64,000 nucleotides of DNA from Winogradskyella echinorum (GCF_014297365.1 NZ_JACOQD010000008.1:52208-116207); one strand, 5' to 3'. Shown: positions 46,893 to 55,435, numbered from the stretch's first letter. Program-made: numbers and translations. The notes: generated from the sequence alone by a model not told the origin.

Positions 46893-47936
46893 TTACTTGT
46901 TTATACCTTGTGATGATAAATAGCTTTGATACTCACGTGCATTATTATTATGCTGTCCTAAGGTCTTAGCAAACTTATGATACCCAATACGTTTAGCATC
47001 TGCTGCGAAATAAAGGTAATTATGCTTTTCCGGATTTAAAACTGCTTTAATAGCAGATAAATCTGGCATAGCGATAAGTCCTGGTGGTAAACCAGAATTT
47101 TTATATGTATTGTAAGGAGAATTTATTTCTTTATGAACATTTAATACACGTCTAATAATTGTATTCTTATACTTTGGCAATTGGTATGCTGCAAATTTTA
47201 AGGTAGGATCTGCTTGTAATGGCATTCCTATTTTAAGCCTGTTTAAATATACACCTGCTACTCTTGGCTGTTCATCTGCTTGTTTAGATTCTTCATGTAC
47301 AATTGAAGCTAGTGTAATCACCTCATTTGGCGAAAGATTTAGTTGCTTGGCTTTAGCTTTTCTGGAGTCTGTCCAAAAACGATTATATTCTTTCAACATT
47401 CTATCTCTAAAAGTTTCGGCAGATGTATTCCAGAAAAATTCATAACTATTTGGTAGATACATACCCAAAGCTGTAGCTTTTGAAAACCCATTTTTGCTCA
47501 AAAACGCTTCATCTATCATTGCATTATACAATTCTATACTATCTGCTTCTATTTGAGTGCTTATTCTTCCGGCTAGATCAGTTAAATTATTCTGATTATT
47601 AAATGCAATTTTAATAGGCAAGTTTTTACTTCTAATAGAATTTATAATATCATTATTATTCATCCCTTTAGTAATTGCAAAACGACCTGCTTTAATATTT
47701 GTCGTATATTTTTTTTGATTAGCTAAAGCATCAAACTTATCAATATCTTCTAAAAGCGGAATTAGTTGCGCTCGCACATCATTATAAGTTGCATTACTTG
47801 GCACATATATATATTCTGTTTTTGTATTAAATTTTGTATTGGGCTGAAACATAGCACCATAAATATAATAGGCAATAACACCAAAGATGACCAAACCAAT
47901 TAGAGCAATTGCCCAAAGAATTTTTTTAATATACAT
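46893..47936 (-). CDS. mltG: Endolytic murein transglycosylase MltG
   Basis: A 347-residue inner-membrane enzyme with one N-terminal helix (about 7-27), a LysM-like subdomain and the YceG catalytic domain. The catalytic Glu lies in LASIVHEESKQADEQPRVAGVYLNRL (about 216), followed by GMPLQADPTLKFA and INSPYNTYKNSGLPPGLIAMPD. It cleaves nascent glycan strands and sets their length. It shares a transcript with DUF2279, GNAT and dapF genes. Confidence 0.95.
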   Translation of the reverse strand: MYIKKILWAIALIGLVIFGVIAYYIYGAMFQPNTKFNTKTEYIYVPSNATYNDVRAQLIPLLEDIDKFDALANQKKYTTNIKAGRFAITKGMNNNDIINSIRSKNLPIKIAFNNQNNLTDLAGRISTQIEADSIELYNAMIDEAFLSKNGFSKATALGMYLPNSYEFFWNTSAETFRDRMLKEYNRFWTDSRKAKAKQLNLSPNEVITLASIVHEESKQADEQPRVAGVYLNRLKIGMPLQADPTLKFAAYQLPKYKNTIIRRVLNVHKEINSPYNTYKNSGLPPGLIAMPDLSAIKAVLNPEKHNYLYFAADAKRIGYHKFAKTLGQHNNNAREYQSYLSSQGINK

Positions 47937-47938
47937 AG

Positions 47939-48463
47939 TTAATCGTTAATCCGTTGTAAAATATATTCGTTTGCAAACTGGTCGCCATCAAAACTCCAGT
48001 CCTTTTTTAATCCTATTTTCTTAAAACCGTTAGCTTCAAACAATTTTAAACTCGCTAAATTAGATTCAGAAATATTTGCGTAAACCTGATGCAAATGCAA
48101 TGTACTAAAACAATAGTTTGTTAAGAGTTGTAAAGCTTCTTTCCCATAGCCTTTATTTCTATTGTTTTCATTCTGAATTAAAATACCAATACCAGCACGT
48201 TTATTTTTAATATCAAAATCGAAAACATCTATTAAACCTATAGTTTTATTTTCTAAATTACAAATAGCTAATCGTAATTGTTTGGCTTCGAAAATATCTT
48301 GCTGAGCATTTTCTAAATATTGCTTTATTAAAAAACGAGAATAAGGAGTTTGCGTATCACTTAAGTGCCATAAAGAGGTGTCATTTTCAATGGCATAAAC
48401 AAAATCTAAATCTTCGGGCTCTAGAGCACGTAAATAAATATGTTCACCTTTAAGTGTTACCAT
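47939..48463 (-). CDS. GNAT family N-acetyltransferase (RimJ/SpeG-like)
   Basis: A 174-residue acetyltransferase starting MVTLKGEHIYLRALEPEDLDFVYAIEND, the usual RimJ/RimL-type opening. Acetyl-CoA binding shows as IQNENNRNKGYGKEALQLLTNYCFSTL, and NISESNLASLKLFEANGFKKIG follows. It may acetylate spermidine or a protein N-terminus. It overlaps dapF by 7 nt and precedes mltG by 2 nt. Confidence 0.9.
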   Translation of the reverse strand: MVTLKGEHIYLRALEPEDLDFVYAIENDTSLWHLSDTQTPYSRFLIKQYLENAQQDIFEAKQLRLAICNLENKTIGLIDVFDFDIKNKRAGIGILIQNENNRNKGYGKEALQLLTNYCFSTLHLHQVYANISESNLASLKLFEANGFKKIGLKKDWSFDGDQFANEYILQRIND

Positions 48464-49236
48464 TCTATTTCTCCTTTAAATACCTGTATTGCAGGACCAA
48501 TTAACCAAATGTCTTCATAACCATCACCTATAGCATTAAAAGTAATTTTAAGAGTGCCGCCTGGTGTATTAAGTTTAACAGTATTACTTTCGGTTTTGCC
48601 AATTTTGTGCATAGCCAAAGCCACAGCAGTAACACCTGTACCGCAAGATAAGGTTTCGTCCTCTACTCCGCGTTCATAAGTTCTTACTGAAAAAGTATCC
48701 TTAGAAACTTGCTCAACAAAATTTACATTACTACCATCTTCGTTATAAGGTTGTCCGTATCTAATTTTAGCACCATTCGCTTTTACTTCAAAATCTTTTA
48801 AACCCGTAACGAGTTCTACATGATGAGGCGAACCTGTATCTAAAAACAAATGCTTTTTAAACGCTTCAATTTTTGAAACCTTTTGCATTTGTAATTGCAC
48901 AATTTGGTCTTCAATTTTAGCTTTATGTAATCCATCAATAGCTATAAACTCTGTTGTGTTTTCAATAACACCTAAAAATTTAGCAAACGCTACAATACAT
49001 CGTCCACCATTACCACACATACTACTTTCATTACCATCAGAGTTATAATAAACCATTCTAAAATCTGAAGAATTGTCATTTTCTAACAGTATAAACCCGT
49101 CTGCTCCAATGCCAAAACGTCGGTCGCATAATTCAGCAATACGTTTGGTATTATTCTTGTCTATAGTTTGTAAACGGTTATCTATTATAATAAAGTCGTT
49201 TCCTGTACCTTGATATTTGTAAAAAGTGATATTCAT
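48457..49236 (-). CDS. dapF: Diaminopimelate epimerase
   Basis: A 259-residue PLP-independent epimerase that makes meso-diaminopimelate for lysine and peptidoglycan. The two catalytic cysteines are in MCGNGGRC (about 73) and LSCGTGVTAV (about 198). It begins MNITFYKYQGTGNDFIIID. First gene of the dapF-GNAT-mltG-DUF2279 group. The promoter box is at 49245-49252, and a GTTAAA array lies 26 bp farther upstream. Confidence 0.96.
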   Translation of the reverse strand: MNITFYKYQGTGNDFIIIDNRLQTIDKNNTKRIAELCDRRFGIGADGFILLENDNSSDFRMVYYNSDGNESSMCGNGGRCIVAFAKFLGVIENTTEFIAIDGLHKAKIEDQIVQLQMQKVSKIEAFKKHLFLDTGSPHHVELVTGLKDFEVKANGAKIRYGQPYNEDGSNVNFVEQVSKDTFSVRTYERGVEDETLSCGTGVTAVALAMHKIGKTESNTVKLNTPGGTLKITFNAIGDGYEDIWLIGPAIQVFKGEIEW

Positions 49237-49244
49237 ACGCTAGG

Positions 49245-49252
49245 CAAATATA
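49245..49252 (-). promoter_or_regulatory. -7 box TATATTTG for the dapF operon
   Basis: Minus-strand TATATTTG matches TAnnTTTG exactly, 9 nt before the dapF ATG. The transcript leader must be extremely short. Confidence 0.6.
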
Positions 49253-49277
49253 AGCATATTCAGTTGCAAAATGGCTT

Positions 49278-49317
49278 GTTAAAGCGTCGTTAAATTTGGC
49301 GTTAAAAAGTAGTTAAA
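49278..49317 (+). promoter_or_regulatory. Array of four GTTAAA direct repeats between dapF and htrA
   Basis: GTTAAA begins at 49278, 49289, 49301 and 49312, so the gaps are N5, N6 and N5 and every copy is on the same face of the helix. Two more copies at 49358 and 49371 lie closer to htrA. The GTTAAA-N5-GTTAAA layout is close to CpxR sites (GTAAA-N5-GTAAA) in Proteobacteria. Likely operator of an OmpR-family regulator controlling htrA and perhaps dapF. Confidence 0.72.
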
Positions 49318-49394
49318 TTGAAATTTAAAATCAATAAATTTCTAATTTTAATCGTTAGTTAAAAAAAATAGTTAAACTTAAATTCTGAAAATTT

Positions 49395-50816
49395 ATGAAG
49401 AAGATTCTAACATTAGTATGCGTTTCGGCATTAGGTGGTCTATTAACTTTAGGTGGTTATAAACTTTTTGTCGAAAAAAACAATGAACAGTTGGCTGTAG
49501 AACAATCCTCAGACTTCCCTGTTTTTGTTCCTACAAATAATACTGTTAATGCTATTAATGATAACTCTATAATAGCACCAAATTTTGTTACTGCTGTAGA
49601 AAAATCATTAGATGCTGTTGTTCATGTAAAAAATACATCTATCGTTAGTGCACCTATGTCTATGCGCGATCTATTTTATGGACAACAATCACAGCGAGCA
49701 CAAGTAGGTACAGGAAGTGGAGTAATTATTTCGCCAACTGGCTATATTGTAACTAACAACCATGTTATTAAAAACGCTAACGAGATTAGCATTACCTTAA
49801 ACAACAATAAAGAATATATGGCAGAATTGATTGGCTCTGACGAATCCACTGATATTGCCTTATTAAAAATAGAAACTGAAGATGAAGACTTACCATTTAT
49901 GGCCTTTGGAGACTCAGACAATGCTAAAATTGGTGAGTGGGTTTTAGCCGTTGGTAATCCTTTTAACTTAAACTCTACAGTTACAGCAGGAATTATTAGT
50001 GCTAAATCTAGAGATTTATCTGGCCAAAATACACAATCGTTTATACAAACAGATGCTGCTGTTAATCCAGGTAATTCGGGTGGAGCTTTGGTAAATACTA
50101 ATGGAGATTTAATTGGTATTAATACCGCCATCTCATCCCGTACAGGATCCTATATTGGGTATTCATTTGCTGTACCGAGTAACATTGCGCGCAAAATTGT
50201 GAATGATATTATGGAATATGGCAATGTGCAAAATGGTATTCTTGGTGTTGTTGGTGGAGCTTTAAATAGTAAGTTCGCTGAAGAAAAAGGTTTAGACATC
50301 GCTGAAGGTTTTTACGTTAGCGATATACAAGAAGATACTGGAGCTGAGAAAGCTGGCATTAAATCTGGTGACATTATTAAGAAAATTGATAATGTAGAAA
50401 TTAATAAATTTTCAGACCTATCTGGTTATTTAAAAACGAAAAGTCCAGATGATGTTGTTAATGTAACATTATTAAGAGATGGTGATGAAAAGATATTACC
50501 AGTAACATTATTAAAAAATTCGTCATATGAAATCCCAACTATCGGAATAGTTAAAAATACTTCAGTAAAAGAATTAAAGAATTTTAAATTAGATTACGGG
50601 TTAAAAATATCTAGCCTAACAAATCACCCAAAGCTGGAATCTTATTGGAGAAATAATGGTGTTGAAGAAGGTAGCATTATTACTCGTTTAAATGGTAAAA
50701 AACTATATTCTGTAGATGATGCAAAAAACGCAATAAAAAATAAAAGTTATGATGAACCCTTACAAATAGAAATACTTAATAAAGAAGGAGAAAAAGTCGT
50801 CTACAACTTTAGATAA
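49395..50816 (+). CDS. Periplasmic HtrA/DegQ-type serine protease
   Basis: A 473-residue protease-chaperone with an N-terminal signal anchor (about 4-25). The catalytic triad is visible: His123 in TNNHVI, Asp153 in STDIALLKI and Ser228 in NPGNSGGALVN. Two PDZ domains follow (about 285-370 and 385-470). It degrades misfolded periplasmic proteins. It has its own promoter region with six GTTAAA copies, which fits a stress-induced gene, and a strong terminator at 50843-50875. Confidence 0.94.
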   Translation: MKKILTLVCVSALGGLLTLGGYKLFVEKNNEQLAVEQSSDFPVFVPTNNTVNAINDNSIIAPNFVTAVEKSLDAVVHVKNTSIVSAPMSMRDLFYGQQSQRAQVGTGSGVIISPTGYIVTNNHVIKNANEISITLNNNKEYMAELIGSDESTDIALLKIETEDEDLPFMAFGDSDNAKIGEWVLAVGNPFNLNSTVTAGIISAKSRDLSGQNTQSFIQTDAAVNPGNSGGALVNTNGDLIGINTAISSRTGSYIGYSFAVPSNIARKIVNDIMEYGNVQNGILGVVGGALNSKFAEEKGLDIAEGFYVSDIQEDTGAEKAGIKSGDIIKKIDNVEINKFSDLSGYLKTKSPDDVVNVTLLRDGDEKILPVTLLKNSSYEIPTIGIVKNTSVKELKNFKLDYGLKISSLTNHPKLESYWRNNGVEEGSIITRLNGKKLYSVDDAKNAIKNKSYDEPLQIEILNKEGEKVVYNFR

Positions 50817-50842
50817 AACATTAGAAAAAATAAACAAAATCA

Positions 50843-50875
50843 CCCTTCAAAGTATTATTCTTTGAAGGGTTTTTA
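50843..50875 (+). terminator. Intrinsic terminator after htrA
   Basis: CCCTTCAAAG and CTTTGAAGGG form a 10-bp stem, followed by TTTTTATTTT. Confidence 0.9.
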
Positions 50876-50913
50876 TTTTCGTTAAAAAGTGCTACGAAAA
50901 CGTTTGAAATATG

Positions 50914-50921
50914 TATTTTTG
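50914..50921 (+). promoter_or_regulatory. -7 box TATTTTTG for the GAPDH gene
   Basis: TATTTTTG matches TAnnTTTG, 30 nt before the ATG at 50952. A single GTTAAA occurs at 50881. Confidence 0.5.
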
Positions 50922-50951
50922 CGCAAATTTTAAACCACTAAACCAAAACAA

Positions 50952-52400
50952 ATGGGTTTTAACGACACTTACGAAAAAGAGTTAGCGTTTCAAGCAGATC
51001 GTCGCAGAGCAACGGTCGAATTTATTAAAATTGTAAGCGACTTATGGTACGATAAGTCTATTGAGCTTGTTCTATTTAGAAATCAATTAATTGATAGAAA
51101 TGTGAGCGAAATTTTAAACTTGCACGAGTATGCAGGTGAATTTGTTCAAAAGCCAATTTCTATCTTCGATTCAGTTGAAATTGCTCAAGCCATTAATGCT
51201 TTAGATTTACCACCAGCAAAGTTAGACATTGGTAAACTTACGTATGAGTTTCATCTAGAAGATCAGAAGTACAGTAATGCTACAGCTTTTGTAGCATCTA
51301 AACTAGGTGATGCTAAAGAAAACAAAGGTATTGAGCCAAAAGATGTTGTACTCTATGGTTTCGGTAGAATCGGTAGATTAGTAGCGCGTGAGTTAATGAC
51401 GCGTACTGGTAAAGGTAATCAGTTAAGATTACGAGCTATTGTTACTCGTGGTGAAATTAATGAGACCGTTTTAGAAAAACGTGCATCACTACTTAGAAAT
51501 GATTCCGTACATGGAGATTTTTCTGGTATGGTAAGCACAGATGTAAAAAATAGTGCTTTAATAATTAATGGTACCACTGTAAAAATTATTTCAGCAAATG
51601 CTCCAGAAGATATTGACTATACTAAATATGGTATTAACAATGCTTTAGTTATAGATAATACAGGTGCATTTAGAGATGATGAAGCTTTAGGAAGACACTT
51701 AAAGTCTAATGGCGTTGCTAAAGTATTATTAACCGCACCAGGTAAAGGTGTGCCAAATATTGTACATGGTGTTAATCACCTAGAACATAATCCAGACAAG
51801 GTAGATATCTTTTCTGCTGCGTCTTGCACTACTAATGCCATTACACCTATCTTAAAAGCAATCGAAGATTCTTTTGGTGTAAAATCTGGACATCTAGAAA
51901 CCATTCATGCTTATACTAACGACCAAAACTTAGTAGATAATTTCCACAAAAAATACAGACGTGGACGTGCTGCTGGTTTAAACATGGTAATTACGGAAAC
52001 TGGTGCAGGTAAGGCAGTAAGCAAAGCATTACCATCTTTAGAAGGTAAACTAACTTCTAATGCTATTAGAGTACCAGTACCAAATGGTTCTTTAGCTATT
52101 CTTAGCCTAGAATTAGAAAATGAAACTTCTGTTGAGAGCATGAATACCATCATGAAAAAGTATGCATTAGAAGGTGATTTAGTAGAGCAAATTAAATACG
52201 AAATGAGCGATGAATTAGTATCTAGCGATATCGTTGGTAGCTCTGCACCTTCAATTTACGATAGTAAAGCTACTATAGTTAGAAAAGACGGAAAAAATGC
52301 AATACTATATATATGGTACGATAACGAATATGGTTACAGCCACCAAGTAATTCGTTTAGCAAAGTATATTTCTAAAGTAAGACGCTATGCTTACTATTAG
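50952..52400 (+). CDS. Glyceraldehyde-3-phosphate dehydrogenase with long N-terminal extension
   Basis: A 482-residue enzyme, against about 335 for classical GAPDH. Residues 1-128 form an extra helical domain absent from GapA. The NAD fold starts at VVLYGFGRIGRLVAREL (132-148), and the catalytic Cys292 is in SAASCTTNAITPI. DNEYGYSHQVIRLAKYI ends the catalytic domain. This extended type is a known flavobacterial form and may serve gluconeogenesis or use another cofactor. It has its own promoter and terminator. Confidence 0.93.
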   Translation: MGFNDTYEKELAFQADRRRATVEFIKIVSDLWYDKSIELVLFRNQLIDRNVSEILNLHEYAGEFVQKPISIFDSVEIAQAINALDLPPAKLDIGKLTYEFHLEDQKYSNATAFVASKLGDAKENKGIEPKDVVLYGFGRIGRLVARELMTRTGKGNQLRLRAIVTRGEINETVLEKRASLLRNDSVHGDFSGMVSTDVKNSALIINGTTVKIISANAPEDIDYTKYGINNALVIDNTGAFRDDEALGRHLKSNGVAKVLLTAPGKGVPNIVHGVNHLEHNPDKVDIFSAASCTTNAITPILKAIEDSFGVKSGHLETIHAYTNDQNLVDNFHKKYRRGRAAGLNMVITETGAGKAVSKALPSLEGKLTSNAIRVPVPNGSLAILSLELENETSVESMNTIMKKYALEGDLVEQIKYEMSDELVSSDIVGSSAPSIYDSKATIVRKDGKNAILYIWYDNEYGYSHQVIRLAKYISKVRRYAYY

Positions 52401-52421
52401 AATTCTTTGAAAAAGAAAAAG

Positions 52422-52452
52422 AAAAAATCTTGTCTTACGGCAAGATTTTTTT
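52422..52452 (+). terminator. Intrinsic terminator after the GAPDH gene
   Basis: AAAAAATCTTG and CAAGATTTTTTT pair around TCTTACGG, with T-rich sequence following. Confidence 0.88.
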
Positions 52453-52544
52453 GTTTTTAAAACAGTTTAATAACCTAAGAATTTTAAAATTCTCAATTTT
52501 ATAAATTTCTAACATCCAAAATAATAGATATACCGTATATAAAT

Positions 52545-52568
52545 TAGCCTCTCAAAATTGTGAGGCTA
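52545..52568. terminator. Second hairpin in the GAPDH-downstream spacer
   Basis: TAGCCTC and GAGGCTA pair around a 10-nt loop, followed by only a short T-rich stretch. It may be a back-up terminator; I see no gene between it and the first terminator. Confidence 0.45.
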
Positions 52569-52656
52569 TTTGTTTAGTAATTTATGTAGCATATCCTCAT
52601 AAAATTATTATTTTTACGACCTAATTAATCTAACAATACCAAAAATTACTTCTAAG

Positions 52657-53265
52657 ATGAAATTCTTAACCAAAGTATCTGTAATTCTTTTAGTTACACT
52701 TAGTTTACAAACTGTAAATGCCCAAGCTGAAGATAAAGAAGAAGAAAAATTATCCCTCAATAGTGGAACCATAGATAATCAGTTTGAATATGTTATTCAA
52801 AAATCTGGACGTTACCAAGAATATAAAGTGGTAAAAAGAACATGGTTATATGCATTAAAAGCTCATACTATAGATACCTTAAAAGCATTTCATAAAGATT
52901 TAGCAGATACTAGAGCTGTAGTTACTAAGCAAGAAGAAGAAATAGCTAGCCTAAAATCTAGTTTATCTAATACAGAATCTACCCTTAATGCTACAAACGA
53001 AGAAAAAGATAATATTTCCTTATTTGGCGCTCAAATGAGTAAAGCTAGTTATAAGGTGTTAATGTGGAGTATCATTGCAGGATTAATGGCATTTCTCTTA
53101 TTCTTTATCTATAAATTTAAAGGTAGTAACTCTGCCACCAGAGAAGCTAAACATAAGTTAGATGAAGTAGAAACAGAGTTTGAAGAACACAGACGTACAG
53201 CTTTAGAGCGCGAGCAAAAAGTAAGACGTCAATTGCAAGATGAGCTAAATAAGCAAAAAAGTTAA
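52657..53265 (+). CDS. Exported coiled-coil protein with one internal membrane helix
   Basis: A 202-residue protein. A signal peptide ends near residue 22 (TVNAQA). A periplasmic region with a coiled coil (about 85-120, LADTRAVVTKQEEEIASLKSSL) follows, then a transmembrane helix at about 134-153 (VLMWSIIAGLMAFLLFFIY), then a charged cytoplasmic coiled coil to the end. As I recall, databases often mis-name this family tRNA (guanine-N1)-methyltransferase, probably because trmD is nearby. It has no methyltransferase motif; true TrmD is at 54628. Function unknown; a terminator follows. Confidence 0.82.
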   Translation: MKFLTKVSVILLVTLSLQTVNAQAEDKEEEKLSLNSGTIDNQFEYVIQKSGRYQEYKVVKRTWLYALKAHTIDTLKAFHKDLADTRAVVTKQEEEIASLKSSLSNTESTLNATNEEKDNISLFGAQMSKASYKVLMWSIIAGLMAFLLFFIYKFKGSNSATREAKHKLDEVETEFEEHRRTALEREQKVRRQLQDELNKQKS

Positions 53266-53269
53266 TAAA

Positions 53270-53299
53270 TGTTATTCTTAACATAGTAAAGAATCTCAA
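53270..53299. repeat. Degenerate dispersed repeat (GTCATTCTgAACATAGTgAAGAATCTC type)
   Basis: TGTTATTCTTAACATAG followed by TAAAGAATCTCAAT lies between two genes. It is a degraded copy of the same repeat seen at 34191-34219. Confidence 0.6.
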
Positions 53300-53301
53300 T
53301 G

Positions 53302-53331
53302 AAATCCGTAATTTTAATTACGGATTTTTTT
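53302..53331 (+). terminator. Perfect intrinsic terminator placed directly before the GNAT start codon
   Basis: AAATCCGTAATT, TT, AATTACGGATTT, then four more T, ending one base before the ATG at 53332. It ends the coiled-coil gene and decides that the GNAT reading frame cannot begin upstream at 53299. Confidence 0.9.
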
Positions 53332-53769
53332 ATGACCATTATAAAAGCACATATAGACCACTTAGAAGATTTAGTCCTATTATTTGATGGTTATAGACAA
53401 TTCTACAAACAACCAACAAACAAGGATGGAGCACGTCAATTTTTAATAGAGCGCTTTAAAAATAAAGATGCTGTAATCTATATGGCTTATATAGAGGATA
53501 AGGCTGTTGGTTTTACACAACTTTATCCACTACTCTCTTCTGTTTCTATGCAACCTATGTATTTATTAAACGATCTGTTTATAGACTCTAATTATAGAGA
53601 GCAAGGCATCGGAGAAGCCTTAATAATAAAGGCCAAACAACTTTGTATAAAAGAAAACAATAAAGGCTTGGCTATACAAACCGCATTTGATAATCCTGCG
53701 CAACATTTGTATCAACGATTAGATTTTGTAAAAGATCCTGACATGCATTTTTTTTGGACAACAACTTAA
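53332..53769 (+). CDS. GNAT family N-acetyltransferase
   Basis: A 145-residue acetyltransferase beginning MTIIKAHIDHLEDLVLLFDGYRQFY. The acetyl-CoA loop reads YREQGIGEALIIKAKQLC (about 86-103), and the family's last strand follows as NPAQHLYQRLDFVKD. Substrate unknown. Because a terminator abuts the start codon, transcription of this gene must start inside or very near the hairpin, or rely on read-through, an odd layout. Confidence 0.87.
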   Translation: MTIIKAHIDHLEDLVLLFDGYRQFYKQPTNKDGARQFLIERFKNKDAVIYMAYIEDKAVGFTQLYPLLSSVSMQPMYLLNDLFIDSNYREQGIGEALIIKAKQLCIKENNKGLAIQTAFDNPAQHLYQRLDFVKDPDMHFFWTTT

Positions 53770-53847
53770 AAACTAATGCTTTACTACAACTTGACTTTGT
53801 CAAAATTTTCGTCTAACTTCGTTTAACGTCTGTTATATAAAACTAGT

Positions 53848-53865
53848 ACTGAGCGTAGTTAAAGT
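53848..53865. repeat. Degenerate ACTGAGCGTAGT...AAAGT repeat
   Basis: ACTGAGCGTAGTTAAAGT resembles the ACTGAGCGAAGTCGAAGT element at 3504-3538. It lies in the 206-bp spacer before an orphan lipoprotein gene. Confidence 0.45.
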
Positions 53866-53975
53866 ATTGAAACAGACTCATATCACTTAAGTTGGCTATA
53901 AGCTAAACACAAAGATAAATTTAATAACCATAAGCAACCTTTTGGTATATATTTCATCTTAAAATAAAAAACATT

Positions 53976-54404
53976 ATGAAATTTTTCAATTTAATTAAGG
54001 CATATATATTATTCATTATTATTGTAGTAAGTGGTTGTAGCAAAAATAGCGATGATAATATTATCATTGAACCAGCAGGTTCAGCAGAGTATTTTATAAA
54101 CAATGAAACAAATAAAGATATTATAATAATTTATCAGAAATCGGAAGAATTAGGATATGAAATAGATACAACTGACGTTATAGAAAAAAACACTTCGTAC
54201 AAAATTTTTGAAGATGGAATAATAGGTGTAAATCCAGTCCCTAAAGATTCATTTGGTGAAATTAAATTTTATGAATCGCAAGATTTGATTAATCCTTTTT
54301 TAATCTTATCACCAGTTGAGAATGAAGATTGGACAGTCATCAATCAAGATTTAGGAAGTTCAGGGTATGGTTTAACAACTTATGAAATTGAATTGACTGA
54401 TTAA
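53976..54404 (+). CDS. Hypothetical lipoprotein, 142 aa
   Basis: A short exported protein with lipobox VVSGC at about 18-22 and a Ser/Asn/Asp linker (SKNSDDN). The mature part is acidic and beta-rich (SAEYFINNETNKDIIIIYQKS). I recognise no family. It sits alone between two spacers that carry repeat-like sequence, and its codon use is strongly AT-biased, so it may be an accessory, cassette-like gene. Confidence 0.7.
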   Translation: MKFFNLIKAYILFIIIVVSGCSKNSDDNIIIEPAGSAEYFINNETNKDIIIIYQKSEELGYEIDTTDVIEKNTSYKIFEDGIIGVNPVPKDSFGEIKFYESQDLINPFLILSPVENEDWTVINQDLGSSGYGLTTYEIELTD

Positions 54405-54424
54405 AATTATTATAAAATCTAGTT

Positions 54425-54565
54425 GCCAACACCGTAAACAATTAATTGCTTTGATAATTGCTTATTTATTAAATTCCTTCCGAATTTTATCGCGTTCGTT
54501 TTTGTTTACTAAATTAGTTGTTGAACCTTGCAACTAATCTTACACAAAACCGTAAAACGAACTTC
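54425..54565. other. Structured spacer after the orphan lipoprotein gene
   Basis: The spacer holds GTTGCCAACACCGTAAAC, a similar ACCGTAAAACG end, and an 8-bp stem ATTAGTTG/CAACTAAT at 54513-54538. I recall near-identical spacers next to hypothetical genes in other Flavobacteriaceae, possibly a mobile or cassette-type boundary; this is not verified here. Confidence 0.4.
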
Positions 54566-54600
54566 AATAATATCATCCAAAAAATTCTCTTAATTAAACA

Positions 54601-54608
54601 TATCTTTG
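54601..54608 (+). promoter_or_regulatory. -7 box TATCTTTG for trmD
   Basis: TATCTTTG matches TAnnTTTG, 19 nt before the trmD ATG. Confidence 0.55.
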
Positions 54609-54627
54609 CAGTCTATTAAAAATTACC

Positions 54628-55305
54628 ATGCGCATAGATATTATAACCGTATTACCAGAACTTTTAAAAAGTCCATTTGATGCTTCAATTCTTAAACGTG
54701 CTATAGAAGCAGGTTTGGTAGAAGTTTACTTTCATAATTTAAGAGATTTTGCAACGGGTGGCTACAAAGCTATAGACGATACACAATTTGGTGGTGGAGC
54801 TGGCATGGTTATGCTTATAGAACCTATAGACAAATGTATTTCCAAATTACAAGCAGAGCGCAACTACGATGACATTATATATATGACGCCAGATGGTGAG
54901 CAGCTCAACCAAGGTATTGCCAATCATCTTTCATTAAAAGAAAATATTATTATTCTATGTGGTCATTATAAAGGGGTCGATCAGCGTGTACGTGATAAAT
55001 TTATCACCAAAGAAATATCAATAGGAGATTACGTCTTATCGGGTGGAGAATTAGGTGCTGCGGTTTTATGTGATGCTGTTATTAGATTAATACCAGGAGT
55101 TTTAGGAAATGAAACCTCTGCGCTAACCGACTCGTTTCAAGATGGTTTGTTGGCACCACCAATATATACAAGACCAAGAGAATACAAAGGCATGAAGGTA
55201 CCAGAAGTCTTATTTAGCGGTAATTTTCCTAAAATAGAAAAATGGCGCGAAGAGCAAGCCTTTAAAAGAACACAAGAAAGACGACCAGACCTTTTGGACG
55301 AATAG
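54628..55305 (+). CDS. trmD: tRNA (guanine(37)-N1)-methyltransferase
   Basis: A 225-residue SPOUT (trefoil-knot) methyltransferase that makes m1G37 in tRNA to prevent frameshifting. It starts [18 protein letters not shown]; the knot region shows [30 protein letters not shown] and the C-terminal [24 protein letters not shown]. All motifs are intact. It is followed by rplS, a usual pairing, but rplS also has its own -7 box. Confidence 0.96.
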   Translation: MRIDIITVLPELLKSPFDASILKRAIEAGLVEVYFHNLRDFATGGYKAIDDTQFGGGAGMVMLIEPIDKCISKLQAERNYDDIIYMTPDGEQLNQGIANHLSLKENIIILCGHYKGVDQRVRDKFITKEISIGDYVLSGGELGAAVLCDAVIRLIPGVLGNETSALTDSFQDGLLAPPIYTRPREYKGMKVPEVLFSGNFPKIEKWREEQAFKRTQERRPDLLDE

Positions 55306-55427
55306 TTCCAAAAGAAATTTCAAACTTCAAAAACTAAATTCCAAAACTTGATTAACGGCATAACGAATAATAGTAAAAGTAACTTAAAAACTTTTCACTT
55401 TACACTTCTTACTTTATACTTTTTAAC

Positions 55428-55435
55428 TATATTTG
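55428..55435 (+). promoter_or_regulatory. -7 box TATATTTG for rplS
   Basis: TATATTTG matches TAnnTTTG exactly, leaving a leader of about 65 nt before the rplS ATG at 55509. The leader contains CTCTGGCGAGAATCG, and could hold an autoregulatory site. Confidence 0.6.
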
